Shown piece after piece: positions 1 through 8,256 of a DNA stretch of 64,000 nt. The stretch comes from Rhodobacter calidifons (lineage in GTDB: Bacteria > Pseudomonadota > Alphaproteobacteria > Rhodobacterales > Rhodobacteraceae): the NCBI RefSeq assembly GCF_011174775.1, contig NZ_JAANHS010000003.1, forward strand, positions 248,001 to 312,000, read 5' to 3'. The notes below the pieces were generated by a model that had not been told where the DNA came from, ran no database searches, and was given only the letters and a program-made list of their open reading frames with translations. The translations under genes were made by a program, and so were the position numbers. The first letter of the stretch is position 1. The number at the start of each line of letters is the position of its first letter.

Positions 1-16
1 TGATGGTCCTAAGATT

Positions 17-47
17 TGAACCAATGGTGACAATAATGAACCGATGG
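17..47 (+). repeat. Pair of 11-bp direct repeats upstream of the TctC gene
   Basis: TGAACCAATGG at 17-27 recurs as TGAACCGATGG at 37-47, a 20-bp period that puts both on one face of the helix. A further GATGG at 2-6 may be the end of a third copy cut by the window edge. The second copy runs into the ribosome binding site of the first gene of the operon (ATG at 58). The position fits a regulator binding site for the operon; the regulator itself is not visible. Confidence 0.45.
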
Positions 48-57
48 GAGGTCGTCA

Positions 58-993
58 ATGCCGAAGTTCAAGCCTGCCCTGCTTGCCCTGCTTGCATCCA
101 GTGTCGCCGCACCGGCCCTGGCCGAATACCCCGACCGGCCGGTCAGCTTTGTCGTGCCCTTCCCGCCCGGCGACCTTGAGGACGTCCTGACCCGCATGAT
201 CGCCGAGGACTTCCAGGCGAAATACGGCGTCGCCGCGGCGGTGGTGAACAAGCCTTCGGAGGGCGGGCCCTTCCCCGGCGCGGCCGAAGTCGCGGCTGCC
301 CCGGCCGACGGCTACACCATCGGCTCATTCGTGGTGGACATCCCCGTGGTCGGCCCCGATGTCGGCGTCCCCGGCCTGAACCCCGACCCGTTCGAGCCGC
401 TGGGCATCTTCCTGACCTATCCCTTCGTCATCGCGACCTCGGCCGACAAGCCCTATTCCACGATGGCCGAACTTGCCGAACACTCGCAGTCCGACCCGCA
501 GCTTCTGGGCCATTTCGGCGCCTTCCTTCTGCCGACGCAGGCGACCTTTGCCGCGGCGAAGGAACTGGGCTTCGAATGGGGTGGCGAGGCGTCCGCAGGC
601 GCGCTGGACTGCAATTCGCTGGCCTCGGGCGACTTCGATGTCATCAACACGACGATCCAGCAGATTCTGCCCTGCCTTGACAGCGTGAAGATCCTGGCCA
701 CCGTCACCGAAGGGCCGATCTCGGTGGTGCCGGACGCGCCGACCCTGGCCTCGGTCGCGCCGGACCTGAACATCTCGCTGTGGAACGGGCTCTTTGTGCA
801 CAAGGACACGCCGGCCGATGTGCGCGAGAAGATCATCGCATCGGCGAAGGAAACCATGGCCTCGGCCCGTGCGCAGGAGCTGGCAGCGCAGACCGGCGCC
901 ATCGTCTACTGGATGGATGCCGAGGCAGCGAAGGCGCGCATCGCCTCGGACATTCAGGTGTCGGGCCGCATCGCCGGCATGCTGGAACAGTAG
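58..993 (+). CDS. Tripartite tricarboxylate transporter substrate-binding protein (TctC family)
   Basis: A 311-residue periplasmic binding protein that would capture the substrate and hand it to the TctB/TctA membrane pair. It starts with a Sec signal peptide (hydrophobic run, cleavage likely after PALA at about residue 22) and continues with the family opening YPDRPVSFVVPFPPG. The usual family motif is PGGxxD; here it is PGDLED. The ATG at 58 follows a good GGGAGG ribosome binding site. TctB begins 21 nt after the stop and TctA follows, so the three form one transporter. The family binds carboxylates, often citrate-like or aromatic acids; the substrate here is unknown. The downstream aminotransferase and kinase suggest an amino-acid-like or amino-alcohol-derived compound, which is inference. 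Confidence 0.9.
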   Translation: MPKFKPALLALLASSVAAPALAEYPDRPVSFVVPFPPGDLEDVLTRMIAEDFQAKYGVAAAVVNKPSEGGPFPGAAEVAAAPADGYTIGSFVVDIPVVGPDVGVPGLNPDPFEPLGIFLTYPFVIATSADKPYSTMAELAEHSQSDPQLLGHFGAFLLPTQATFAAAKELGFEWGGEASAGALDCNSLASGDFDVINTTIQQILPCLDSVKILATVTEGPISVVPDAPTLASVAPDLNISLWNGLFVHKDTPADVREKIIASAKETMASARAQELAAQTGAIVYWMDAEAAKARIASDIQVSGRIAGMLEQ

Positions 994-1014
994 GCGCCGG
1001 ACGGGATCGGCCGG

Positions 1015-1554
1015 ATGCGCGAAGGGCCCGAGGACCGCCCGCATGTCTTTCCCCAAGGCCGCCGGCCGGGAGAGATCCTGTTCGTGACGCTGACGATGGC
1101 AGTGGCGGTGGCGCTGCTGGCCGCGATCCCCTGGCAGACGACCTGGCTGCCGGGCAAGGGGCTGGCGGCGCAGCCGCGCTTCTGGCCCGCGCTGTCGCTG
1201 GGGGGCGTGGTGCTGTTCGGGTTGATGAATGCACTGTCGCGGCTGCGCGTGCCCCGCACGCCCGGCCGCTGGCAGGAGGCCGCGCTCTGGCTGCGCTCGC
1301 TGGAGTTCATCGGCTGGTACATGCTGTACGTCATTGCGATTCCGCTTATCGGCTACCTCGGCGCGACGCTGGCCTTCTGCACCGGGATCGCCCTGCGCAC
1401 CGGCTATCGCGGGCGCGCGGTCTGGATCGCGGCGGGCTTCGGCCTGTTCGTCGTCCTGTTCTTCAAGACCGGGATGAACGTGAAGATCCCCGCGGGCGCG
1501 ATCTACGACTTCGCCCCCGGCAGCCTGCGCTACATCCTGATCCGCTATTTCTGA
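1015..1554 (+). CDS. Tripartite tricarboxylate transporter small membrane subunit (TctB family)
   Basis: A 179-residue small membrane subunit with about four hydrophobic segments: VTLTMAVAVALLAAI, LSLGGVVLFGLM, FIGWYMLYVIAIPLIGYLG, and a C-terminal pair around AAGFGLFVVLFF. The order TctC-TctB-TctA is the standard one for this transporter class. TctB is poorly conserved, so the call rests on size, topology and position. The soluble N-terminus (about 20 residues, rich in charge) is likely cytoplasmic. The gene ends 7 nt before the TctA start, so translation is probably coupled. Confidence 0.85.
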   Translation: MREGPEDRPHVFPQGRRPGEILFVTLTMAVAVALLAAIPWQTTWLPGKGLAAQPRFWPALSLGGVVLFGLMNALSRLRVPRTPGRWQEAALWLRSLEFIGWYMLYVIAIPLIGYLGATLAFCTGIALRTGYRGRAVWIAAGFGLFVVLFFKTGMNVKIPAGAIYDFAPGSLRYILIRYF

Positions 1555-1561
1555 GGCGCCG

Positions 1562-3052
1562 ATGGAGAGCTTCCTTTCCGGCATCGAGCTTCTGGCCCGC
1601 TGGGACGTGATCGCCGCGCTGATCGTCGGTTCGATCGGCGGCGTTCTGGTCGGTGCCATGCCCGGCGTCGGCGCGGCGGTGGCCATCGCCATCGCCCTGC
1701 CAGTGACCTTTTCGCTGGAGCCCATCGTCGGGCTGACGCTGCTGCTGGGGATCTACGGATCCTCGATGTTCGGCGGGGCGATCCCGGCGATCCTGGTCAA
1801 CACGCCCGGAACGCCGGTGAACGCGCTGACCACCTATGACGGCTATCCGATGACCAGGCGCGGCGAGGCGCGGCGGGCGCTGAGCTTGGCCTATTCCGCC
1901 TCGTTCTACGGGGCCGTGCTGTCCATCTTCGCGCTGATCCTGCTGGCCCCCGTGCTGGCCAGGGTCGCGCCGATGTTCGGGGCACGGGAAATCTTCCTGG
2001 CGGCGCTTCTGGGCATCGTGCTGGTCGTCGTCACCCATCGCGGGCAGGTGCTGCCGGCGGCCATCCTCGCCTGTCTGGGCATCTTCCTGTCCACCATCGG
2101 GATCGAGCCCTCGGCCTATACCCAGCGCTACACCTTCGGCCAGTCCTGGCTGCAATCCGGCGTCGATCTGATCGTCGTGGTCCTTGGCCTTTTCGCCATC
2201 AGCCAGGCGCTGGTGCTGTTGATGAGCAAGGACAAGCGCGTCGCTCTGCCCCATGTCGAGAAGTCCGGCTTCTTCCGCCAGATGCGCGAGCTTTGGGTCT
2301 ATCGCCGCATCGCCTCGGTCGCCTCTGCCTTCGGGGTGGTCTGCGGCATGATCCCCGGCGTGGGCGAGTTCATGTCGCAATTCATGTCCTACAGCTATGC
2401 CCAGCGCACATCGAAGACGCCCGAGTTGTTCGGAAAGGGCAACCCCGAGGGGATCGTGGCGTCCGAGGCCGCAAACAACTCGGTCCCGGCGGCGGCGATG
2501 ATCCCGCTTCTGGCCCTGGGCATTCCGGGGGAAGAACTGACGGCGATGATGCTGGCGGTGTTCTATGTGCACAACGTGGTGCCGGGACCGCGACTTTTCG
2601 CCGAGCAGATGGACTTCATCTATGCGCTCTACATCAGCCTGTTCCTGCTGAACGTGATGGTGGTGGCGTTCCTGTTCTTCGCCACCCGCACGCTGATGAA
2701 GGTCATGCTGATCCCGAACCGTTTCCTGGGCATGATGATCCTGACCTTCAGCCTGATCGGCATCTACACGCTGCGCAATTCGCTGACCGACATCGCCATC
2801 GCATCGGCCTTCGGGGTCTTCGGCTTCATCCTCAAGCGGCTGGAATTGCCGACCTCGCCGATCATTCTGGGGATGGTGCTGGGCAAGCTGATGGAGGACC
2901 GGCTGCGCACCGCCATGGCCCGGGTGCGCGAGCCCTGGGATTTCATCGACCGGCCCATCGCCTTCGTCCTGTTCCTGATGATCCTCGCGGCCATCGGCGC
3001 GCAGGTCTGGACGGTGCTGAAGGCCCGCAGGCAAGGGGGTGCGGATGGCTGA
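1562..3052 (+). CDS. Tripartite tricarboxylate transporter large permease (TctA family)
   Basis: A 496-residue integral membrane permease, the usual size for TctA, with about 10-12 hydrophobic segments. Family marks include the early glycine-rich block GSIGGVLVGAMPGVGAA, the segment NTPGTPVNALTTYDGYPM, and the second repeat GMIPGVGEFMSQF with EAANNSVPAAAMIPLLALGIPG. It uses an ion gradient and the TctC receptor to import a carboxylate. The last codons overlap the start of the downstream aminotransferase gene by 8 nt, which ties transport to the following catabolic genes. Confidence 0.95.
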   Translation: MESFLSGIELLARWDVIAALIVGSIGGVLVGAMPGVGAAVAIAIALPVTFSLEPIVGLTLLLGIYGSSMFGGAIPAILVNTPGTPVNALTTYDGYPMTRRGEARRALSLAYSASFYGAVLSIFALILLAPVLARVAPMFGAREIFLAALLGIVLVVVTHRGQVLPAAILACLGIFLSTIGIEPSAYTQRYTFGQSWLQSGVDLIVVVLGLFAISQALVLLMSKDKRVALPHVEKSGFFRQMRELWVYRRIASVASAFGVVCGMIPGVGEFMSQFMSYSYAQRTSKTPELFGKGNPEGIVASEAANNSVPAAAMIPLLALGIPGEELTAMMLAVFYVHNVVPGPRLFAEQMDFIYALYISLFLLNVMVVAFLFFATRTLMKVMLIPNRFLGMMILTFSLIGIYTLRNSLTDIAIASAFGVFGFILKRLELPTSPIILGMVLGKLMEDRLRTAMARVREPWDFIDRPIAFVLFLMILAAIGAQVWTVLKARRQGGADG

Positions 3053-4322
3053 CCTGATCGCACGGCGCCGGGCGCTTCTGGGGCCCAATGTCCCGACCTT
3101 CTACGACGACCCGGTGCATGTGGTGCGGGGCGAGGGGGTCTGGCTCTGGGATGCCGAGGGGCGGCGCTATCTCGACTGCTACAACAACGTGGCGCATGTC
3201 GGGCATTGCAACCCGCGCGTCGTGCGGGCGATCTGCGATCAGGCGGCGACCCTGAACACCCACACGCGCTATCTGCACGAGGGCATCCTGGACTATGTGG
3301 AGCGCCTGACCGCGACCTTCGACGATCCGCTGACCACCGCGATCCTGACCTGCACCGGGTCCGAGGCGAACGACATCGCGCTGCGCATGGCGGAAGGTGT
3401 CACCGGCAAGCGCGGGATCATCGCCACCGATGCGACCTATCACGGCAATACCGCGCTGGTCAGCCATCTGTCGCGGTCGAACGTGCCCGAGGTGGGTTTC
3501 GGCCTCGGCCAGTATCTGCGCCATGTCGAGGCGCCCGACAGCTACCGCATCCCCGATCCCGACGGCCAGCGGTTCGCGGCGCAGGTGGAGGCGGCCATCG
3601 CCGATCTGGAACGGTCGGGCATCGGTTTCGCCGCGCTGATCCTGTGTCCCCTGTTCCTGAACGAAGGCTTCCCCACGCAGGCGGAAGGCTGGCTGCGCCC
3701 CGCCGCCGAAGCGGTGCGGCGCGCGGGCGGGCTGTTGATCTGCGACGAGGTGCAGTCCGGCTTCGGGCGCTCGGGCAGCCATTTCTGGGCGCATCAGCGG
3801 CAGGGCGTGGTGCCGGACGTGGTGACCCTGGGCAAGCCGATGGGCAATGGCCACCCGGTCGCGGGCCTGGTGACAACGCCCGGGATCATGGCGCGTTTCC
3901 GCAGCGCGTTCCGCTATTTCAACACCTTCGGCGGCAATCCCGTGTCCTGTGCTGCGGCGATGGCGGTGCTGGACGAGGTGCAGGAGCGCGACCTGCAAGC
4001 CAATGCCGCGCGGATCGGCCGGCTGGCTGCGGTCCGGCTGTCGGAGTTGCAGCAGAAGTATCCCGTGATCGGCGATGTCCGGCAATCCGGCATGGTCTTC
4101 GGTGCGGAATTCGTGCTGGACCGCGACACGAAGGCCCCCGCCTCGGCCTATGCCGACCGCGTGGTGAACCGGCTGCGCCAGCGCGGGGTGCTGTTGTCAA
4201 GGCTTGGCCGGCACAAGAACACGCTGAAGATCCGCCCGCCGATGCCCTTTGGCGAAGAGCATCTGGACCTTCTTGTCACCACGCTGGACGCGGTTCTGGC
4301 CGAAACGCCGGTGTCGGAATGA
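3045..4322 (+). CDS. Class III PLP aminotransferase, AGXT2L/phospholyase-like branch
   Basis: A 425-residue fold-type I PLP enzyme. The block RRYLDCYNNVAHVGHCNPRVV near the N-terminus and TCTGSEANDIALR resemble ethanolamine-phosphate and phosphohydroxylysine phospholyases (AGXT2L1/AGXT2L2) more than ordinary omega-aminotransferases. The PLP Schiff-base lysine is K264 in TLGKPMGNGHPVAG, and the cofactor Asp lies in LLICDEVQSGFGR. I chose the ATG at 3045, overlapping the TctA stop; a GTG at 3039 is possible. Its stop overlaps the start of an APH-fold kinase (ATGA), so a kinase plus phosphate-eliminating lyase pair is plausible: phosphorylate an amino alcohol, then remove phosphate and ammonia. 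A plain transaminase is the alternative. Confidence 0.85.
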   Translation: MADLIARRRALLGPNVPTFYDDPVHVVRGEGVWLWDAEGRRYLDCYNNVAHVGHCNPRVVRAICDQAATLNTHTRYLHEGILDYVERLTATFDDPLTTAILTCTGSEANDIALRMAEGVTGKRGIIATDATYHGNTALVSHLSRSNVPEVGFGLGQYLRHVEAPDSYRIPDPDGQRFAAQVEAAIADLERSGIGFAALILCPLFLNEGFPTQAEGWLRPAAEAVRRAGGLLICDEVQSGFGRSGSHFWAHQRQGVVPDVVTLGKPMGNGHPVAGLVTTPGIMARFRSAFRYFNTFGGNPVSCAAAMAVLDEVQERDLQANAARIGRLAAVRLSELQQKYPVIGDVRQSGMVFGAEFVLDRDTKAPASAYADRVVNRLRQRGVLLSRLGRHKNTLKIRPPMPFGEEHLDLLVTTLDAVLAETPVSE

Positions 4323-5278
4323 CCGATCCGCTGGCCGAGGCGCTGGCGCTCTGGGGCCTGGCCGGGGCCGACTGCACCTTCGTCGCCGGGCGCGAGAACC
4401 GGGTCTGGCGGGTCCGCTCGGCACGGGGTGACCACGCCCTGCGGCTGCGCCGACCCGGTTACCGCGACGAAGCCGAGCTTCGGTCGGAACTCGACTGGCT
4501 GGCGGCGCTGGACCGGGCCGGGTTGCAGGTGCCACGCCCCCTGCCCTCGCGGAGCGGGCGGCTGATGGAGCGGGTGGGCGCAGGCTTTGCCGATGTGCTG
4601 GGCTGGCTTCCCGGTCGCCCGCTGGGGCAAAGCCGCGTGCCGCTGGTGCTGGAGGACCGGACGGGCACCTATCGCGCGCTTGGGGCCGAGATCGCGCGGC
4701 TGCATGCCGCCTGCGACGCCTGGACGCCACCGCCGGGCTTTCGCCGCTGCCGCTGGGATGCCGAGGGTCTCGTGGGCGAGGCGCCGGTCTGGGGCCAGTT
4801 CTGGGACAACCCGACGCTGGACCCGGCCGACCGCACCCTGTTCCTGCGCCTGCGCGACGCGGCGCGGTCCAGGCTGGCGGGCACGACGGCGGATTTCGGC
4901 CTGATCCATGCCGATCTGGTGCGGGAAAACGTTCTGCTGGACGGCGGAACGATCCGCCTGATCGACTTCGACGACGGCGGCTTCGGCTATCGGCTGTTCG
5001 ACCTGGCCACAGTCCTCTTGAAGTCCCTGGACGAGCCGGATCACCCGGCCCTGCGCGCGGCGCTGATCGCGGGCTATCATGAGTTGCGGCCGCTGGACCT
5101 GTCGCTTCTGGACCTTTTCATCGCCTTGCGCGCGCTGACCTATGTCGGCTGGATCGTGCCCCGGATGGCGGAACCCGGCGGGGCCGCGCGCAACGCGCGT
5201 TTCGTGGCCGAGGCGCGCGCACTTTGCACGGGCTGGCTACAGGACAATACTGCACGCACAGGGGGAGGCGCGGCATGA
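4319..5278 (+). CDS. APH-fold small-molecule kinase (phosphotransferase family)
   Basis: A 319-residue member of the aminoglycoside/choline/hydroxylysine kinase fold. The catalytic loop LIHADLVRENVLLDGG gives HxDxxxxN, and IRLIDFDDGGFGYRLFDLA gives the metal-binding Asp and the following conserved segment. The N-terminal lobe has a basic strand HALRLRRPG in place of a typical ATP-lysine strand. It starts at 4319, overlapping the aminotransferase stop by 4 nt, and its own stop overlaps the next gene in the same way. Paired with an AGXT2L-like enzyme, the best guess for the substrate is an amino alcohol or hydroxylated amino acid, as for hydroxylysine kinase. A resistance role is unlikely in this setting. 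Confidence 0.8.
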   Translation: MTDPLAEALALWGLAGADCTFVAGRENRVWRVRSARGDHALRLRRPGYRDEAELRSELDWLAALDRAGLQVPRPLPSRSGRLMERVGAGFADVLGWLPGRPLGQSRVPLVLEDRTGTYRALGAEIARLHAACDAWTPPPGFRRCRWDAEGLVGEAPVWGQFWDNPTLDPADRTLFLRLRDAARSRLAGTTADFGLIHADLVRENVLLDGGTIRLIDFDDGGFGYRLFDLATVLLKSLDEPDHPALRAALIAGYHELRPLDLSLLDLFIALRALTYVGWIVPRMAEPGGAARNARFVAEARALCTGWLQDNTARTGGGAA

Positions 5279-6519
5279 CGAAAACCATCCTGGTCATCGG
5301 CACGTTCGACACCAAGGCGGACGAGCTTGACTATCTGATCGGCCGGATCAAGGCGCAGGGCGGCGCGGTGCTGGCGATGGATGTCAGCATCCTGGGCGAG
5401 GCGAAGGTTCCGGTCGATGTGACCAAGCACGAGGTGGCCGCAGCGGCGGGCGAGACCATCGCCGGCCTGATCGCGCTTGGCGAGGAAGGCGAGGCCTTCG
5501 AACGGATGAGCACGGGCGCAGCCGCCCTGACCCGGCGCCTCCATGCGGAGGGGCGCTTTGACGGCATGATCGCCCTGGGCGGCACCATGGGCACCGACCT
5601 TGCGCTGGATTGCGCCCAGGCCCTGCCGCTGGGGGTGCCGAAATACATCGTCTCGACCGTCGCCGGATCGCCGCTGATCGCGCCGGACCGGATGGCGGCG
5701 GATGTGCAGTTCATCCTCTGGGCCGGGGGGCTTTACGGGCTGAATCCGCTCTGCAGATCCTCGCTCAGCCAGGCGGCGGGGGCGGTGCTGGGCGCGGCGC
5801 AGGCGGTGGAGCCGCCCGCCTTCGACCGGCCGCTGATCGGGATGACCTCGCTGGGGTCGTCCTGCCTGAAATACATGAAGCGGCTGCACCCGGAACTGAC
5901 CCGGCGCGGCTATGACATCGCGGTGTTCCACACCACCGGCATGGGCGGGATGGCCTTCGAGCGGCTGGCCCTGGCCGGTCATTTCGCCTGCGTGATGGAC
6001 TTCTCGGTGCAGGAATTCGTCAACGCGGAAGGCGGCTCGCTGGTCAGCGCCGGGGCGGACCGGCTGACGGGCGCGGGGCGCAGCGGCACGCCGCAGATGG
6101 TGGCGCCGGGGGCGGCGGACATTCTGGACCTTGCGGGCTGGCAGGAGATGCCGGACCGCTTCCGCGACCGCCCCTGCCATGTGCACAACCGGCTGATCAA
6201 GAGCGTGGCCTTCACCCCCGACGAACGCCGCGCGCTGGCCGTCGCCATGGCCGAACGGCTGGCCGGGGCGAAGGGGCCGACCCATGTCTTCCTGCCCGCG
6301 GGCGGGATCGAAGAATGGGACAGGCCCGGCGAGGCCGCGCATGACCCCGAGGGCCTGGCCGGTTTCATCGCGGCGGCCGAGGCGGCGCTGCGCGGCCGGG
6401 TGGACCTGACCGTGCTGGACTGCCACATCAACGACGCAGCCTTCTGCGACGCGGTGCTGGCACGGCTGGACGCCTGGGTTGCCGCGGGGATCGTGCCGCC
6501 CGGTAAGGCCGCGGCATGA
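5275..6519 (+). CDS. Tm-1-like ATP-binding / UPF0261 family protein
   Basis: A 414-residue member of the UPF0261 (Tm-1-like ATP-binding domain) family. It shows the family opening ILVIGTFDTKADELDYLI, the central GMIALGGTMGTDLALDCAQ and KYIVSTVAGSPLI, and a C-terminal Rossmann-like half with FHTTGMGGMAFERL. The biochemical role of bacterial members is not settled. They are commonly followed by a TIM-barrel phosphoenolpyruvate-hydrolase-like protein, which is absent here; an SDR follows instead. The ATG at 5275 overlaps the kinase stop (ATGA) and is preceded by GGGGGAGG, so the start is secure. The gene belongs to the transporter-aminotransferase-kinase operon. Confidence 0.85.
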   Translation: MTKTILVIGTFDTKADELDYLIGRIKAQGGAVLAMDVSILGEAKVPVDVTKHEVAAAAGETIAGLIALGEEGEAFERMSTGAAALTRRLHAEGRFDGMIALGGTMGTDLALDCAQALPLGVPKYIVSTVAGSPLIAPDRMAADVQFILWAGGLYGLNPLCRSSLSQAAGAVLGAAQAVEPPAFDRPLIGMTSLGSSCLKYMKRLHPELTRRGYDIAVFHTTGMGGMAFERLALAGHFACVMDFSVQEFVNAEGGSLVSAGADRLTGAGRSGTPQMVAPGAADILDLAGWQEMPDRFRDRPCHVHNRLIKSVAFTPDERRALAVAMAERLAGAKGPTHVFLPAGGIEEWDRPGEAAHDPEGLAGFIAAAEAALRGRVDLTVLDCHINDAAFCDAVLARLDAWVAAGIVPPGKAAA

Positions 6520-7307
6520 GCGGGCGGTTCACCGGCAAGGTGGCGCTGGTCTCGGGCGGGAGCACCGGGATCGGGGCGGCAACCGCCCGGAGGCTGGCGC
6601 AGGAAGGCGCGCAGGTCGTGGTCATGGGCCGCCGGCAGGCGCAGCTTGCGGCGGTCGCCGGGCCGATCGGGGCCGCGGTCTGCACCGGCGATGCCGCCGA
6701 CCCAACCGGGGCTGCGGCGGCGGTCGCTCTGGCCTGCGACCGTTTCGGCGGGCTGGATGTCGTCGTCGCCAATGCCGGCGGCCACGGCTTTGCCACGCTG
6801 GCCGAGACCTCGGATGCCGACTGGGAAGCCGCCCGCCGGTCCAATCTCGACACGGCAGTGATCCTGCTGCGCGCGGCCTTGCCCGAGCTTCAGCGCCGCC
6901 AGGGCGCGATCGCGGTCACCGCCTCGATCGCCAGCCTTGCCGCTCCGGCCGGCGCCTTCGGCTATACCGTCGCCAAGCATGCCCAGATCGGCCTCGTCCG
7001 GTCCATCGCGCGGGATTTCGGGCGGCAGGGCGTGCGCTGCAATGCGGTCTGCCCCGGCTGGGTGACGACCGAGATGGCCGATGCCGAGATGGACGAGCTT
7101 TGCGCCCGGCAGGGCCTGGCCAGTCGCGAGGCCGCCTATGCCCTCGTCACCCGCGACGTGCCCCTTGGCCGCCCCGCGCATCCCGACGAGGTCGCGGCGG
7201 CGATTGCCTTCCTCTGCTCGGCCGATGCCGCGATGATCACCGGCGCGGTGCTGACGGTGGATGGCGGTTCAACCATCGTCGATGTCCCGACGCTCGCCTT
7301 CGGCTGA
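6516..7307 (+). CDS. Short-chain dehydrogenase/reductase (classical SDR)
   Basis: A 263-residue NAD(P)-dependent SDR. Glycine motif SGGSTGIGAATARRL lies near residue 13, the NAG-type motif is VVANAGG, the catalytic Ser sits in VTASIAS, and the Tyr/Lys pair in GYTVAKHA. After the dinucleotide-binding strand comes GRR rather than an acidic residue, which favours NADP(H), although this is only suggestive. It is the last gene of the operon, joined by an ATGA overlap, and would oxidise or reduce a pathway intermediate. Its 3' end overlaps the convergent EamA gene by 39 bp. Confidence 0.9.
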   Translation: MSGRFTGKVALVSGGSTGIGAATARRLAQEGAQVVVMGRRQAQLAAVAGPIGAAVCTGDAADPTGAAAAVALACDRFGGLDVVVANAGGHGFATLAETSDADWEAARRSNLDTAVILLRAALPELQRRQGAIAVTASIASLAAPAGAFGYTVAKHAQIGLVRSIARDFGRQGVRCNAVCPGWVTTEMADAEMDELCARQGLASREAAYALVTRDVPLGRPAHPDEVAAAIAFLCSADAAMITGAVLTVDGGSTIVDVPTLAFG

Positions 7308-8174
7308 GGCGGCGCGGGCATCCTGTTTGCGGGTCAGGGCAAAGACGCCCGATCCCACCACCAGCGCCGCACCGATCCAGGTGGCCAGGTCAGGACGTTC
7401 GCCGAACAGGACCATGGCCAGCACCATGGCGAAGACCAGCCGGGTATAGCGGAAGGGCGTCACGGCCGAGACCTCTCCGGTCCGCATCGCATGGCTCAGC
7501 GCGTGATATCCCAGCATGCCGAAGGCCGTGCCGGCCGCCAGCCGGGAAAGGTCGGCCAGGTCGGGCAGCCTGGCTCCGCCGCTGACCGCAAGCAGGATCG
7601 CCCCGGCCAGCGCCAGCATCGCAAAGCCCAGCGCGCCGAGCTGCCGGTTCGACAGGCCCTCCGGAGCAGCGCGCGTGGCCAGGTCGCGGCCGGCAAAGCC
7701 AAGAAGGCCGACCACCGCCAGCAGCGACAGGGCCGAGAATTCCGCCCCCGGCCGCAGGATGACCATGACGCCGGCAAAACCGGCCAGAACCGCCAGCCAG
7801 CGGCGAAGGCTCACCCTTTCGCGGAAGACCAGCGCCGCCCCGGCCACCACGACAAGCGGCGTGGCTTGCAGGATCGCCGAGGTGGTGGACAGCGCGGTCA
7901 GCGTGATGGCAAGACCGTAGAACAGCCGACCCGTCACCTCGAACGCGCTGCGGATCAGCATGGGGCGCGACAGGAAGGCGGCGGGCAGGATCGGCTCGCC
8001 CCGGCGCGCGGCCATGGCGGCGAAGACCAGCATCCCGCACAGGCCGATGCTGAACAGGACCTGGCCCAGCGGCAGCGCCGCAGCGGCGGCCTTGACGAAG
8101 ACATCCTCGACGGCGAAGCCCGCCATGGATACAGTCATGTAAAGCGCGCCGCGTTGGTTGTCGGTCAGCGCCAA
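7269..8174 (-). CDS. EamA/DMT-family transporter
   Basis: About ten hydrophobic segments in 301 residues make this a two-repeat EamA (drug/metabolite transporter) protein. I prefer the TTG at 8174 because it sits five bases after a strong GAGGAGG site and gives the usual family opening (LTDNQRGALYMTVSMAGF); a GTG at 8201 lies further upstream. The tail is charged (RKQDARAASAEGERRDIDDG). It lies downstream of a proline-racemase-family gene on the same strand, so amino-acid or cyclic imino-acid transport is possible. The 3' ends of this gene and the convergent SDR overlap by 39 bp. Confidence 0.85.
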   Translation of the reverse strand: MALTDNQRGALYMTVSMAGFAVEDVFVKAAAAALPLGQVLFSIGLCGMLVFAAMAARRGEPILPAAFLSRPMLIRSAFEVTGRLFYGLAITLTALSTTSAILQATPLVVVAGAALVFRERVSLRRWLAVLAGFAGVMVILRPGAEFSALSLLAVVGLLGFAGRDLATRAAPEGLSNRQLGALGFAMLALAGAILLAVSGGARLPDLADLSRLAAGTAFGMLGYHALSHAMRTGEVSAVTPFRYTRLVFAMVLAMVLFGERPDLATWIGAALVVGSGVFALTRKQDARAASAEGERRDIDDG

Positions 8175-8256
8175 GGCCGCCTCCTCGAGCCCTTCCGGCA
8201 CGCGTCGGTGGTCAGCGAGGAGTGGACGCAGTCCTCGACGAGCGGGTGCGGAAGCC

